A stretch of 64,000 bases of DNA from an uncultured Muribaculum sp. (GTDB lineage: Bacteria > Bacteroidota > Bacteroidia > Bacteroidales > Muribaculaceae), in contig CAJUMZ010000011.1 of the NCBI GenBank assembly GCA_910587665.1, forward strand, positions 24,489 through 88,488, read 5' to 3'. The notes under the pieces are model-generated. The model ran no database searches and was not told the origin of the DNA. It worked only from the letters and a program-made list of their open reading frames with translations. Each line of letters begins with the position of its first letter. Within the stretch, counting starts at the first letter, position 1. Shown here in pieces: positions 25,707-34,005 of the stretch. The position numbers and the translations under genes are program-made.

Positions 25707-27719
25707 TTATGTTAATTTTTCTATGAGTTGTGACAGTTTAATATCAGCTTCTCCGATATCAGAAAGTGGAGCAGCATAGTTAATAAACCCTTTCCCATTA
25801 AAGAAAAAAGTTATAGCAGCATAATTACCAGAAGCTTTCATATAATATACGAGTTGGTAATGTTCTTCCACCACATTTGTTAATATGATACCACATTCAT
25901 CACACAAAGAAATCATGCGACTATGTAGCATCTTTAATGACTCCAAAGATGGATGATAGTCTATTTTATATTTGATATTTTCATCATTCTGGAAGAAAAA
26001 CAACAACTCAGTGTCATTGGCATCTGTTTCATATTTTGTAAACAGACCTGCTCCATTATATATTGCATCAATTCTTACTATACCGGTTGGTGTATTTACT
26101 TCATAAATATCTCTCCAAGGTTTACAGATAACGTTCTTTACTGAATATAGAGTTCCATTCATATTCTTTACAACAGACCAATATTTACATTTTACTGAAG
26201 GTAATATTGATGAAGGATGAAAAGGTGTATCCTCTATATTATCAAAAGATAAAGCATTAACAGCTGTTTTTGCAGTTTTATTGATAGGGGTTATTTTAAG
26301 AGATGTAATAGGTGTTACATCAGGAAGATTAATACACCATAACATCTTAGAAGCTCGAGTTATCGCTGTATATTTCCAACGAAGGCTATCCACATCAAGC
26401 CCTGTGCGTCTTGAAAAATCTACATAAACTGTATTCCATTCACCACCCTGTGATTTATGGCATGTAAAAGCATAACCGTACTTTACATGAAGAGCATTGT
26501 AGAAAGGGTCTCCCCACATTGCCTTAGTAAATTCTTCAGATTTAGGATTAGTCAATCCTTTCTCCGTACGCATACGCATTACCATATTGATATAAAGAGC
26601 CTTCATTTCGTCAATTGTCAGTGAAGGTCGCTTGTTTTGGAGTAATGTATCAATAATATAGCGTTTATAAATATTACCATCTTCTACTTGAAAACTTATT
26701 TCTCTGAAATCAAGCGTAATGATTTCTTTTACTTTTCTCCCATTTTTTTCAGTCCAAATAGGTGCAGACTGAGAGATAATCTCATTTGATGTTTCTACTA
26801 CAGTTATGATATCACCATTCAATAATTCACATTTATCATAATAGTAGCTATTGCATACTACCATCAATTTATCTCCTACCGCCACATGATTCGTTTCAGG
26901 AAATATTATATTACGAATAGCCGTATTATAATCAGCTGCTTGTTGATTTGAGAAACAAACTATAGCAGACGATTGTTCTGGATCTTCACAATATTTCTTA
27001 GCAACTTCCATTGCTCCAATATCCATTACTTCATGTTCCTTTTTCTTGAACACAAGGCGATTTCGTTCTTTTTTCCGAATCAACTCACGAAGTATTGTAG
27101 CATTAGCCAAAATACAACTATTCTTATCTTGACGAACAATGTCTGTGAGCTCATAAGAATATACATTCATTTCTAGTATATCAAAATAAGTTTCATCTAA
27201 TGCAACAGAACAATCATCACCTACGGGAGGCAACTGCATAGGGTCACCAACAAAAATTACCTTTCCACCGAAGTTTAATCTTGCATAACTAAGTAAATCT
27301 TTTATTAATACTCCTGTACCAAATTGGAAAAGTTCATTCTTTGATTCACGAGAACTAATCATGGAGGCTTCGTCAATAATATAAATACACCTCTCGTGGT
27401 TATCTTTAAGTGGAAATATATATTTAAGTGTTCCTTCAGATTCTTCCACTATTAGATGAGAAAAATTATAGATTCCCCTATGAATAGTAGAAGCACCATA
27501 ATTTGGTAATTTAGAACGTAATATTTTTGCAGCACGTCCGGTCGGAGCCATTAACTGAATATGTAAAGATTGAGTAGATAAATAATCTGCAATACTACGA
27601 ATCAATGTCGTTTTACCTGTACCTGCATATCCTTTCAAAATAAATACTTGGCTATCTTTATCTGCAATGAACTTTTCAATCATTATCATTGCTTGCTTCT
27701 GTTGTGCAGTTAATATCAT
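25707..27719 (-). CDS. SF1 RecD/Pif1-like helicase with unique C-terminal domain, cargo gene
   Basis: A 670-residue superfamily 1 DNA helicase. Motifs in order: I LKGYAGTGKTTLIRSIADYL (near residue 35), Ia APTGRAAKIL, II YIIDEASM, III VIFVGDPMQLPPVGDD, IV-like ELTDIVRQ, V AFTCHKSQGGEWNTVYVDFS and VI KYTAITRASKMLW (near 470). The set fits the RecD2/Pif1/Dda (SF1B) group. Residues about 500-670 show no motif I know. The gene leads a two-gene operon with the TPR/OB protein and lies behind a long structured leader (27771-27934). AT-rich coding sequence and position at the cargo side of a mobilizable element suggest a defence or element-maintenance role; that is inference. Confidence 0.85.
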   Translation of the reverse strand: MILTAQQKQAMIMIEKFIADKDSQVFILKGYAGTGKTTLIRSIADYLSTQSLHIQLMAPTGRAAKILRSKLPNYGASTIHRGIYNFSHLIVEESEGTLKYIFPLKDNHERCIYIIDEASMISSRESKNELFQFGTGVLIKDLLSYARLNFGGKVIFVGDPMQLPPVGDDCSVALDETYFDILEMNVYSYELTDIVRQDKNSCILANATILRELIRKKERNRLVFKKKEHEVMDIGAMEVAKKYCEDPEQSSAIVCFSNQQAADYNTAIRNIIFPETNHVAVGDKLMVVCNSYYYDKCELLNGDIITVVETSNEIISQSAPIWTEKNGRKVKEIITLDFREISFQVEDGNIYKRYIIDTLLQNKRPSLTIDEMKALYINMVMRMRTEKGLTNPKSEEFTKAMWGDPFYNALHVKYGYAFTCHKSQGGEWNTVYVDFSRRTGLDVDSLRWKYTAITRASKMLWCINLPDVTPITSLKITPINKTAKTAVNALSFDNIEDTPFHPSSILPSVKCKYWSVVKNMNGTLYSVKNVICKPWRDIYEVNTPTGIVRIDAIYNGAGLFTKYETDANDTELLFFFQNDENIKYKIDYHPSLESLKMLHSRMISLCDECGIILTNVVEEHYQLVYYMKASGNYAAITFFFNGKGFINYAAPLSDIGEADIKLSQLIEKLT

Positions 27720-27770
27720 TTATATTCCATTTTATGTTATTCATATTTGTCACCATAAGGCTAAACTAAA

Positions 27771-27934
27771 AAGCGTGGAACTGTATGCCACACTCTTTAC
27801 TTGAAGGTCGTAGGAAACCATAGATGCAGATGTAACAATAGCAGCCCACGCTATATGCGTGAGAACCACTATGCTATCCTTGCATCTAATTGAAAATTTC
27901 CTACGTTTTCAAGTACAAGATGAGCATAACGCTT
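27771..27934 (-). ncRNA. Candidate structured RNA: rod-like hairpin upstream of the helicase operon
   Basis: Nested complementary blocks occur in perfect order: AAGCGT (27771-27776) with 27929-27934; ACTTGAA (27799-27805) with 27908-27914; CGTAGGAAA (27809-27817) with 27897-27905; AGATGCA (27822-27828) with 27881-27887; ATAGCA (27838-27843) with 27872-27877; CACGC (27847-27851) with 27857-27861 around a TATAT loop. That is 40 base pairs separated by internal loops. The region lies in the non-coding gap before the helicase ATG at 27719, after the mob terminator. Strand is assigned from the downstream operon. It could be a leader, a stand-alone RNA or a DNA recognition site. Confidence 0.6.
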
Positions 27935-27979
27935 CTTCTATTTTCATATGTCTTTGGACAGAGTTGTCTCAATCCATTT

Positions 27980-27987
27980 GCAAAAGT
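27980..27987 (-). promoter_or_regulatory. -7-like promoter element ahead of the structured leader
   Basis: On the minus strand TACTTTTG matches TAnnTTTG right after the mobV terminator T run. Transcription from here would include the whole structured region and reach the helicase start. The -33 region falls in the terminator and is not a clear TTTG, so this is weak. Confidence 0.4.
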
Positions 27988-27989
27988 AT

Positions 27990-28034
27990 AAAAAAGCCGT
28001 GATAATCCGCTCAATACAGGCAGATTATTACGGC
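27990..28034 (-). terminator. Terminator of the mobV transcript
   Basis: A 12-bp stem with one G-U (27996-28007 with 28023-28034), followed on the minus strand by TTTTTT. It begins 13 nt after the relaxase stop. Confidence 0.8.
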
Positions 28035-28046
28035 CGTTCCTTTGAT

Positions 28047-29354
28047 TTATAGTTTTATACCTCTATCTTGTTTCTGCTTAGGTATTCCCATGGCTTCCCT
28101 AAACTCATTCATCTTCTTTCTGAACCAGTTCACATGTGAAACCCCGTCTATCTTGAAATCGAATTTACCGCTTTCATCCTGTTTGATGGAGCAGACAGAA
28201 TGTCGGGTATCAAAACTTCGGTTAAACTCGGAAGAATAGAGTTTACCTTTTATTCCGACCTCCTTGAACTCGCACAGTCTTCTGATTATTCTGTCATTGA
28301 AACCCAAACGTTCACGTAGGAAGTTTACCACAGGTATAAGCTTCTCCACATACGGAAAGTAGCGTCTGACAAAATCTGTAAACTCCGACAGCTTACGGTG
28401 CTGTTGCTCGTAAGCGTTTCTTATCTCCTGTATCTGTTCGGCTTGTTGCCGTTCCCGTTGTCGGGCTTCGTCTTCAAGTTCAAGGATGCGGTCTTGCAAA
28501 TCCTCGTTCCTACGTTCCAATGATTTCATTTTTCCACTTCCGAAAAGAGAACCCACACTGCTTGCAAGGGCGGTTGCCGTATCGGTGGCTGCGCTTTTGA
28601 GCTTGTCGGTGCGGATTTCCGCTTTTACCTGTCTCAACTCCTCCTGCGCTTTGGTCTTCTTCTCCTGCAATAGTCTGGTTTCGGTTTCAAGGGTTTCATT
28701 CTTCTTTTTCAAGTCCCGATAATACTGCATGGTGGTAGTGTGCCGTGCTTCCGAGCCCCGTACCCCACGTTGCAATCCGTATTTCGTCATCACTCTTGCG
28801 TAATTGTCGTGGTAGGCAATCAAGGTCTGGCGGTTGAACAGGTCATCGGCACACAAACGGACGGAATTTGTTTTCTTGCGGTACTTGCGCTTGCCGTCCG
28901 TCTGTTCTTTCTTGGCTTTGCGCCTTTCACCTATTACGATGGGAACAACGGCTGCGTGGATGTGTGGAGTCTTCTCGTCCATGTGCAGATGGGCAGCAAC
29001 CACATTGTCTTTGCCGAATGTGGCTTGAAGCCATTGGATGCTGTCGTTGCACCATTCATCAAGCTTTCCTTTTTCCTGTATGTTCATCATGTCCTCATGC
29101 GTACCCGATAAAACCACCCGGACAACACGGACTTGGTCGTGTGTGATTTTCCGTCTGATGCCTGCCGTGTTCAGCCTGTGGGCAATCGCTTCATCCCTGC
29201 CGTGAACGCCATCGGGATATTCGACAAGCACCCTGTTCAGATGTGTTCTTGTCGGGTCTGCGTTTTTAGGTATTATCTTTCTCTCTATATGGTCGGACTG
29301 CGTGGTGTCCGATGTCCCCTTTGCTTTCTTTATGTCCAATGAAAAATATCCCAT
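28047..29354 (-). CDS. MobV-family relaxase (Pre/Mob)
   Basis: A 435-residue mobilization protein that nicks the element at oriT and leads the strand into the recipient through a helper conjugation system. The Mob_Pre metal motif is clear: HLHMDEKTPHIHAAVVP (HxDxxTPHxH, near residue 125). Other family landmarks are NADPTRTHLNRVLVE near the N-terminus and RGVRGSEARH after the catalytic domain. Residues about 215-330 are a long coiled coil (RRNEDLQDRILELEDEAR). The C-terminal 100 residues are less conserved. Its own terminator follows, and the candidate oriT lies just upstream. Confidence 0.92.
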   Translation of the reverse strand: MGYFSLDIKKAKGTSDTTQSDHIERKIIPKNADPTRTHLNRVLVEYPDGVHGRDEAIAHRLNTAGIRRKITHDQVRVVRVVLSGTHEDMMNIQEKGKLDEWCNDSIQWLQATFGKDNVVAAHLHMDEKTPHIHAAVVPIVIGERRKAKKEQTDGKRKYRKKTNSVRLCADDLFNRQTLIAYHDNYARVMTKYGLQRGVRGSEARHTTTMQYYRDLKKKNETLETETRLLQEKKTKAQEELRQVKAEIRTDKLKSAATDTATALASSVGSLFGSGKMKSLERRNEDLQDRILELEDEARQRERQQAEQIQEIRNAYEQQHRKLSEFTDFVRRYFPYVEKLIPVVNFLRERLGFNDRIIRRLCEFKEVGIKGKLYSSEFNRSFDTRHSVCSIKQDESGKFDFKIDGVSHVNWFRKKMNEFREAMGIPKQKQDRGIKL

Positions 29355-29412
29355 ATTATTTCTATTTTTGCGGTTATCGTTATGTTTCTTCTCTCTGCCT
29401 GCGGCATCGGTT

Positions 29413-29571
29413 CACAGGGTTTATTATGCAAATGAGTCCTTGCTGCACTCGGCATAATCCAAACGAGTTTGGCTTCTGCCCTCGTTTGCACAGGGTTTCC
29501 AAAGGGATTTCCCTTTGGCTCGATAGGGTGTTTTTAGCGTTACGGAGTAATGCGTGAAGAAAACGCCCTAT
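29413..29571. other. Candidate origin of transfer (oriT)
   Basis: This non-coding stretch directly upstream of the relaxase contains three inverted repeats: CAAACGAG at 29460-29467 with 29481-29488; CCAAAGGGA at 29499-29507 with 29510-29518; and ATAGGGTGTTTT at 29523-29534 with 29560-29571 (one G-U). CACAGGGTTT occurs twice as a direct repeat (near 29414 and 29489). Clustered inverted repeats beside mob are the normal look of an oriT. The nick site itself is not identified. Confidence 0.55.
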
Positions 29572-29620
29572 TAAGCTATGGTATTTCTGTCTAAATACCT
29601 TGGGAGAGCGGACGTGCATA

Positions 29621-30592
29621 TTACAGATGAAATCCCCCTTTCTTTTTCTGTGGCTGTATCATCCGCCTTGCGGATTGGACTTGCTTTTTCTCCTTTATCG
29701 GCTCTGCCGATTGGGACAAGGGCTTACCGCACAGGTAGTCGTTTAAGTCCTTATAATCACGATAGTACAGCGACTTATCAAGCAGCCGTTCCCCGAACTT
29801 CTCTTTCAGCTTCTTGCAGGTGTTCTGCCCTGCTGTGTCGTTGTCAAGGAAACAGCCGATTTGGGTGTAGGTCTCCAATATGCTTTCCGCTTTCGCAAGA
29901 TTGGAAACGGAGTTCAGTATGACATAGTCCTGCGTGTCCAATCGCGGGTGTTGCGGATTGTTTTTTACTCGGATGGTAAGGAATGAAAGGTAATCCATGA
30001 ACCCCTCGAACAGGTAACACATACATCGTTGTCCGCCCTGCTGTCGGATATGGGTGATGTCTTTCGGGGCGACACATCCCTTGAAGTATCTGTTGCGCAC
30101 TTCATATCCTCCTGCCATGTTCGGAAAGCCGATGGCAAAATATGGTTTGTCGGCATTCATAAACCGAAGTTCCCTGCATTCTCTTTTGGCAAGTCCGATG
30201 TTTATTCCCCTTTCTTGCAGATAGGCTGTAAGAGCAGGAGAGGACAACTCACCAACCCTTAATCTCTGATAAGGCTGATTGTCGGAATGCTGTCTGCCAA
30301 AAGAGAACGATGCAGGGCGGATGTATGCTGTCCGCTCCTCTATGCGTTTCAGCAGATAGGCTACATCTTCCGAATGGTAGAGTTCCGCTGCCAATACGAG
30401 GATGTTTCCGCCTTTGCCGATGCCGAAGTCATACCATTTTTCAAGCTCGGTGTTTACCTTGAATGATGCGTCCGTTTCTTCCCGTAGCGGTGATTTATAC
30501 CACAGGTTCTTGCCTTGTTGCTTTACAGGCGTATAGCCCAGACTTTGCAGATAGTCTGCCAGCTTGATTTGCTTTACATCTTGGATTGTCAT
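29621..30592 (-). CDS. Toprim-domain primase of the mobile element
   Basis: A 323-residue DnaG-like primase. The N-terminal 100 residues follow the CHC2 zinc-finger layout (YLQSLGYTPVKQQGKNLWYKSPL, then WYDFGIGKGGNIL) but lack the Cys/His metal ligands, as is common in Bacteroides element primases. The Toprim core has its glutamate in LFEGFMDYLSFL and DxD in CFLDNDTAGQNT, near residue 240. The C-terminal tail is Lys/Gln-rich. With the SF3-type helicase gene upstream it would serve replication of the excised circle or complementary-strand synthesis after transfer. Confidence 0.85.
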   Translation of the reverse strand: MTIQDVKQIKLADYLQSLGYTPVKQQGKNLWYKSPLREETDASFKVNTELEKWYDFGIGKGGNILVLAAELYHSEDVAYLLKRIEERTAYIRPASFSFGRQHSDNQPYQRLRVGELSSPALTAYLQERGINIGLAKRECRELRFMNADKPYFAIGFPNMAGGYEVRNRYFKGCVAPKDITHIRQQGGQRCMCYLFEGFMDYLSFLTIRVKNNPQHPRLDTQDYVILNSVSNLAKAESILETYTQIGCFLDNDTAGQNTCKKLKEKFGERLLDKSLYYRDYKDLNDYLCGKPLSQSAEPIKEKKQVQSARRMIQPQKKKGGFHL

Positions 30593-30676
30593 ATTACATA
30601 CGGTTTTGAAGTTGATGAAAATTTGTTGATTTGATGAATTGTCAATGTAATATGTTTATATACAGCCTCGTAACCT

Positions 30677-30776
30677 CTCAACATCTTCTCAACAAACCGC
30701 TCACCAAAAGAGAAATTAACAAACGGGGGTCGGTGGTCTCTCAACTTCTCTTTTGGCTTGTTGAGATTTTGTTGAG
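30677..30776. repeat. Long interrupted inverted repeat between helicase and primase genes, candidate replication origin
   Basis: CTCAAC (30677-30682) pairs with 30771-30776, CTCAACAA (30688-30695) with 30758-30765, and CCAAAAGAGAA (30704-30714) with 30746-30756: 25 bp in nested order with a 31-nt loop. CTCAACA also forms short direct repeats on each arm. The stretch is non-coding and sits between two replication genes, so a role as an origin for the excised form is the simplest reading. Confidence 0.5.
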
Positions 30777-30843
30777 AATGTATATCGTTTATTGTCAGTG
30801 TATTTATACCCATATTCAACAATTCAACAGAAAAATGATAATA

Positions 30844-32085
30844 TTACAAGGATTCAAGTTGCTCCCTTGTGACGGTGTAGAAGCGTCCCACTCTCCTTAT
30901 CGGCTCATACCGACACTCCCGATTGCAGTTGAATTGGTAGGTAGTATAAGTCAGTCCGTTTGGCGCAGGGGTAAGTTTCCAACATTCCTGCAACACTTTT
31001 CGGACTTGGTGTTTCTCCACCTTTACCTGTGAGTGTACCAGCAAAAGAAGAATGTCGCTGTAACAGAAAGAGAATGTATCCGTGCCGACACTGTCCATGA
31101 TGTCAAGGACAAGTTCGTGCATCTCTATCTCCAACCGGTTGCGGTTGCTGCGGATAATCTTCTGCAAGGCTTCTGTATGCAGCAATGTGGGGTTGAACCA
31201 CATCCGGCTTTCCTTTTCTGTGGACAGTTTTCTGTGTTGCAGGAAATGGAGAAAGGCGGGTATCTCCGCTTTCAGCTTTTGCAGGAAGTCGGTATCATCG
31301 GACTGCAAGCGGTCTATCTTGCGCACCCAATAGCGTGTTTCCCCTGCGTCTATGATTACGGGCAGATGCTCGTTGTTGGAACACAACACGAATTTGGCGA
31401 AGAACGCAATCTCGTCACGGTCTTTGCCTTTGGCTTCCACCTTATAGGAAAGTGTGGTGCTGAGGTTCTTCAACCGCTCGCTATCCTCCCTGCGGTTGAG
31501 CAGCACCTCATCCACCACGATAAGCAACTTGCCAGCCCAGTCGGAATTGAACTGGCTGCGGAAATCCTCGTTGGTGTTGAAAGTCACATTGTTCTGAAAA
31601 AGGGCTTTCAGAAAGTTCAGGAAGGTGCTTTTGCCCGTGTTGCGTTCTTCCGACACCAACAGCAGGATAGGCAACTTCTGAATCGGTTGCAGGTAGAGCA
31701 GTTGCAGATAGTCCATCCCCAACTCGTACTGTTCCCCGAAGATGTGCCGTACCAAAGATTGGATATGCGATAAATCGCCCTCCTGCGGTCGGTGGTCTAT
31801 CGGTTCGTAGAGGTTAAGGAACTTGCCGACTACGGAACGGTAGCCGATGTGTTCGGGTACGGTGCAGAAGCCGTCATACTTGGAAACGCTGCCGATGTAA
31901 TCCTTGCCGTAATCCTGTCGCAGGGTCTCGTTGTTCCATGCGATGCGTTTCTTCACATACCCTCCGTTCAGTCTCGGTTGCTCCACAATCTTGTAGAGCG
32001 TTGTCCCGACACGGATAAATTCTTCCTTTGCCATGCCGCCATCCGATGGCGGTCTGTGGCTGTCCTGTTGTTCGATAGCTGACAT
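30844..32085 (-). CDS. SF3/D5-like helicase-primase protein (DUF5906/VirE-type) of the mobile element
   Basis: A protein of about 413 residues with an SF3-like AAA+ core: Walker A SEERNTGKSTFLNFLKAL (near residue 150), Walker B KLLIVVDEVLL, sensor FVLCSNNEHLPVIID and a downstream Arg-rich YWVRKIDRL. This arrangement is common in phage and plasmid replication helicases (DUF5906, poxvirus D5 C-terminal type). The frame reaches a TTG at 32091; the ATG at 32085 (MSAIEQQD) is the likely start. A -7 match TATTTTTG lies at 32121-32128 on the minus strand. Together with the primase it forms the element's replication module. Confidence 0.82.
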   Translation of the reverse strand: MSAIEQQDSHRPPSDGGMAKEEFIRVGTTLYKIVEQPRLNGGYVKKRIAWNNETLRQDYGKDYIGSVSKYDGFCTVPEHIGYRSVVGKFLNLYEPIDHRPQEGDLSHIQSLVRHIFGEQYELGMDYLQLLYLQPIQKLPILLLVSEERNTGKSTFLNFLKALFQNNVTFNTNEDFRSQFNSDWAGKLLIVVDEVLLNRREDSERLKNLSTTLSYKVEAKGKDRDEIAFFAKFVLCSNNEHLPVIIDAGETRYWVRKIDRLQSDDTDFLQKLKAEIPAFLHFLQHRKLSTEKESRMWFNPTLLHTEALQKIIRSNRNRLEIEMHELVLDIMDSVGTDTFSFCYSDILLLLVHSQVKVEKHQVRKVLQECWKLTPAPNGLTYTTYQFNCNRECRYEPIRRVGRFYTVTREQLESL

Positions 32086-32120
32086 AATCAAATGGTTTTA
32101 AGTTTGAAAATTACCAGCTA

Positions 32121-32128
32121 CAAAAATA
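32121..32128 (-). promoter_or_regulatory. -7 promoter element of the element replication genes
   Basis: TATTTTTG on the minus strand fits TAnnTTTG 35 nt before the ATG at 32085. No clear -33 box is seen. Confidence 0.4.
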
Positions 32129-32239
32129 TAATCAATTATCGGATAGGTTGTTATGCAAAACACAGCAGAATGGTGACAAATAGCCCCCGAAACAAAAACT
32201 TTCGATGGCTTGGGGCAGGAAACAGGTTCTGCAAACGGA

Positions 32240-32281
32240 AAAACTCCCGAAAAGCGAATGTCGGATTACGCTTTTCGGGAG
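32240..32281 (-). terminator. Terminator after the integrase-HTH genes
   Basis: A perfect 13-bp stem (32244-32256 with 32269-32281) with a 12-nt loop is followed on the minus strand by TTTTTCC. It ends transcription from the integrase and HTH genes before the replication genes. The remaining bases of the 32092-32362 gap show nothing else clear. Confidence 0.85.
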
Positions 32282-32362
32282 AAAAAATCAGAGCGTCTGT
32301 CGTTCTGTCGTACTGACTTAATGAATTACTGACTTACCGAGTGAATAATGTCAGGCATTCAG

Positions 32363-32746
32363 CTACGAGAAGTATTCGGATTTGGATATACCGTTGGTAT
32401 TCAGCGAGAAAAAGATGCTTGTTTTCTCTTTTCGCAGGTACAGTCTTTCAAGAACGGCATTGCGTACCCGTTCCGCTCCGAATGTGCCGATATGGAAAGC
32501 AAGGGCAACTATCGCTTCAAGGTTGTAAACCTCCATACAGCAATTATCGGATACCCGTATGCTTCGCCTTATCCCGTATTCCCTTAAAATTCCGCTCTTG
32601 CAAAGAGCTTTCAGCCCTGCACGGAATGTCGGGGCGGTTACTCCGAACAGGTCGCAAAGTTCCCATTCGCTCATGGCGGTTGCGCTAATGTCGGTCGGCA
32701 AGGTGATGTTGCCGTTGCCGTCCGTTGTGATGATGCTTCGTTTCAT
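32363..32746 (-). CDS. Small winged-helix-like DNA-binding protein, candidate excision/regulatory factor
   Basis: A 127-residue protein. The middle part SEWELCDLFGVTAPTFRAGLKALCKSGIL reads as a helix-turn-helix with a following helix. The rest is short and basic. It starts 12 bp after the integrase stop and shares its transcript, the position where Bacteroides mobilizable units carry Xis-like or regulatory proteins. I do not recognise a named family. Control of excision or of the replication genes is inferred from position only. Confidence 0.65.
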   Translation of the reverse strand: MKRSIITTDGNGNITLPTDISATAMSEWELCDLFGVTAPTFRAGLKALCKSGILREYGIRRSIRVSDNCCMEVYNLEAIVALAFHIGTFGAERVRNAVLERLYLRKEKTSIFFSLNTNGISKSEYFS

Positions 32747-32758
32747 GGCTATGCTTGG

Positions 32759-33979
32759 TTATGGGGTTACACTTCCGAACGATGCGTTCAGCTTGTTGCC
32801 GAACATCGTCAGGTCATTGTCAAGTTTCTGTGTGGTTATCTTCGCATAGATTTGAGTCGTGACAATGTTCGTATGTCCCAAAACACGGCTCACGCTTTCA
32901 ATGGGCATCCCCTTGCTAAGAGCCAGTGTTCCAAACGTATGACGTGCGCAATGGTAGGAGATTTGCTTCTCTATTCCGCATTCCGCCATTACCTTTTTCA
33001 GTTGTTTGCACATCGTCCAATAGTTGATTTTCCCGAAAACCAGCCTGTCTTCCGACAGATACTTGTACCGTTCGATTATCTGCAAGGGAATATCCAGCAG
33101 CTTCACTTGGAACGGGACATTTGTCTTGTGCCGTTTCGACAATATCCATTTCTCACCGTTCACCTCCACTATTTCGTCTGTTGTGAGTTCTTTCATATCC
33201 ACGAAAGACAAGGCGGTGAAGCAGGCGAAAATGAACAGATCCCGCACCAATGTGAGGGTGGGGTTGTCAAACTCGTGCGCCATGATTCTTTTGATTTCGT
33301 CCTCTGTCAGATATTCCCGTTCCTTAACATTCGGGCTGATATGGAACTGCGCAAACGGATTTCTCGGTATCAGTCCGTTATAGTGCGCACGCATCACCAC
33401 TCCTTTCAGCCACATGCAGTTCAGCCAGATGGTGGCGTTTTTCAGTCCCCGTTCAGCCGTAAGATAAGCCGCAAACTCCTTGATGAAGTCGGGTGTAAGT
33501 TCCAGCATGGACATGTCCGTCCGTCTGTAGAATGACTTGATAAAGGCTGCGACATAGTTCCTTGCCCTTACCATGATCTTGTATGTGCCGATGCTGCGGT
33601 CTTTGCCGACACGTTTCAGGAAGTTGGCGCAATCCTTGTCAAAAGCCTTTATCAGTGTCTCATACTCGCTTCCTACCCCTTGGTAGGCATTGCGCACCAT
33701 TTCAGCCGTTACGTATGCCTCTCGGTCGGATATGCGCTGATAGTGCTTGATGATTTGCGCCTTGATGTTGTCCAATGCCAGATTGATGTTCCGTGCTTCG
33801 GCGCTCTTGCCTTTGGCTCGGTTGCCTTTCGCATCCCAAAGGGGTTTCGGGATGGTCTGCTTGCAACTGAACTGCGCCACAGTACCGTTGATTGTCACTC
33901 GTCCCATGATGGGGACAATACCGTCTTTCTCCTTGCTGCCGTTCACGTAGAACAGCACTTTGAATGTACTTCTTGCCAT
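32759..33979 (-). CDS. int: Tyrosine site-specific integrase
   Basis: A 406-residue tyrosine recombinase of the Bacteroides integrase group. It has an N-terminal SAM-like arm domain (to about 100), a core-binding domain (about 105-205) and a catalytic domain with Lys in LSKRHKTNVPF, HxxR in SYHCARHTFGTLAL, the second His in VLGHTNIVTTQ and the nucleophile Tyr in QIYAKITTQ. The Arg I position appears as Ser (ACFTALSFVDMKEL), as described for IntDOT. The frame is open to a TTG at 34000, but that lies in the -7 box 33998-34005; the ATG at 33979 (MARSTFKV) is the start. It sits near attR and directs integration of this element. Confidence 0.93.
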   Translation of the reverse strand: MARSTFKVLFYVNGSKEKDGIVPIMGRVTINGTVAQFSCKQTIPKPLWDAKGNRAKGKSAEARNINLALDNIKAQIIKHYQRISDREAYVTAEMVRNAYQGVGSEYETLIKAFDKDCANFLKRVGKDRSIGTYKIMVRARNYVAAFIKSFYRRTDMSMLELTPDFIKEFAAYLTAERGLKNATIWLNCMWLKGVVMRAHYNGLIPRNPFAQFHISPNVKEREYLTEDEIKRIMAHEFDNPTLTLVRDLFIFACFTALSFVDMKELTTDEIVEVNGEKWILSKRHKTNVPFQVKLLDIPLQIIERYKYLSEDRLVFGKINYWTMCKQLKKVMAECGIEKQISYHCARHTFGTLALSKGMPIESVSRVLGHTNIVTTQIYAKITTQKLDNDLTMFGNKLNASFGSVTP

Positions 33980-33997
33980 ACTCGTTTTTTTTGTTTG

Positions 33998-34005
33998 CAA
34001 AGTTA
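33998..34005 (-). promoter_or_regulatory. -7 promoter element of the integrase gene
   Basis: TAACTTTG on the minus strand matches TAnnTTTG 18 nt before the ATG at 33979, and so excludes the TTG at 34000 as the start. The -33 region is not a clear match. The stretch 34006-34230 up to attR has no gene that I can support. Confidence 0.5.

Noticed and set aside
27771..27934. Retron msr-msd region or integron attC site.
   Set aside because: No reverse transcriptase or integron integrase is nearby, and the arms do not show the RYYYAAC/GTTRRRY core of attC.
29380..29619. A 79-codon leftward ORF upstream of the relaxase.
   Set aside because: It runs through the inverted repeats of the candidate oriT, and its translation has no family features.
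30589..30822. A 77-codon leftward ORF between the helicase and primase genes.
   Set aside because: It is built largely from the interrupted palindrome and has no recognisable domain; its end merely overlaps the primase start.
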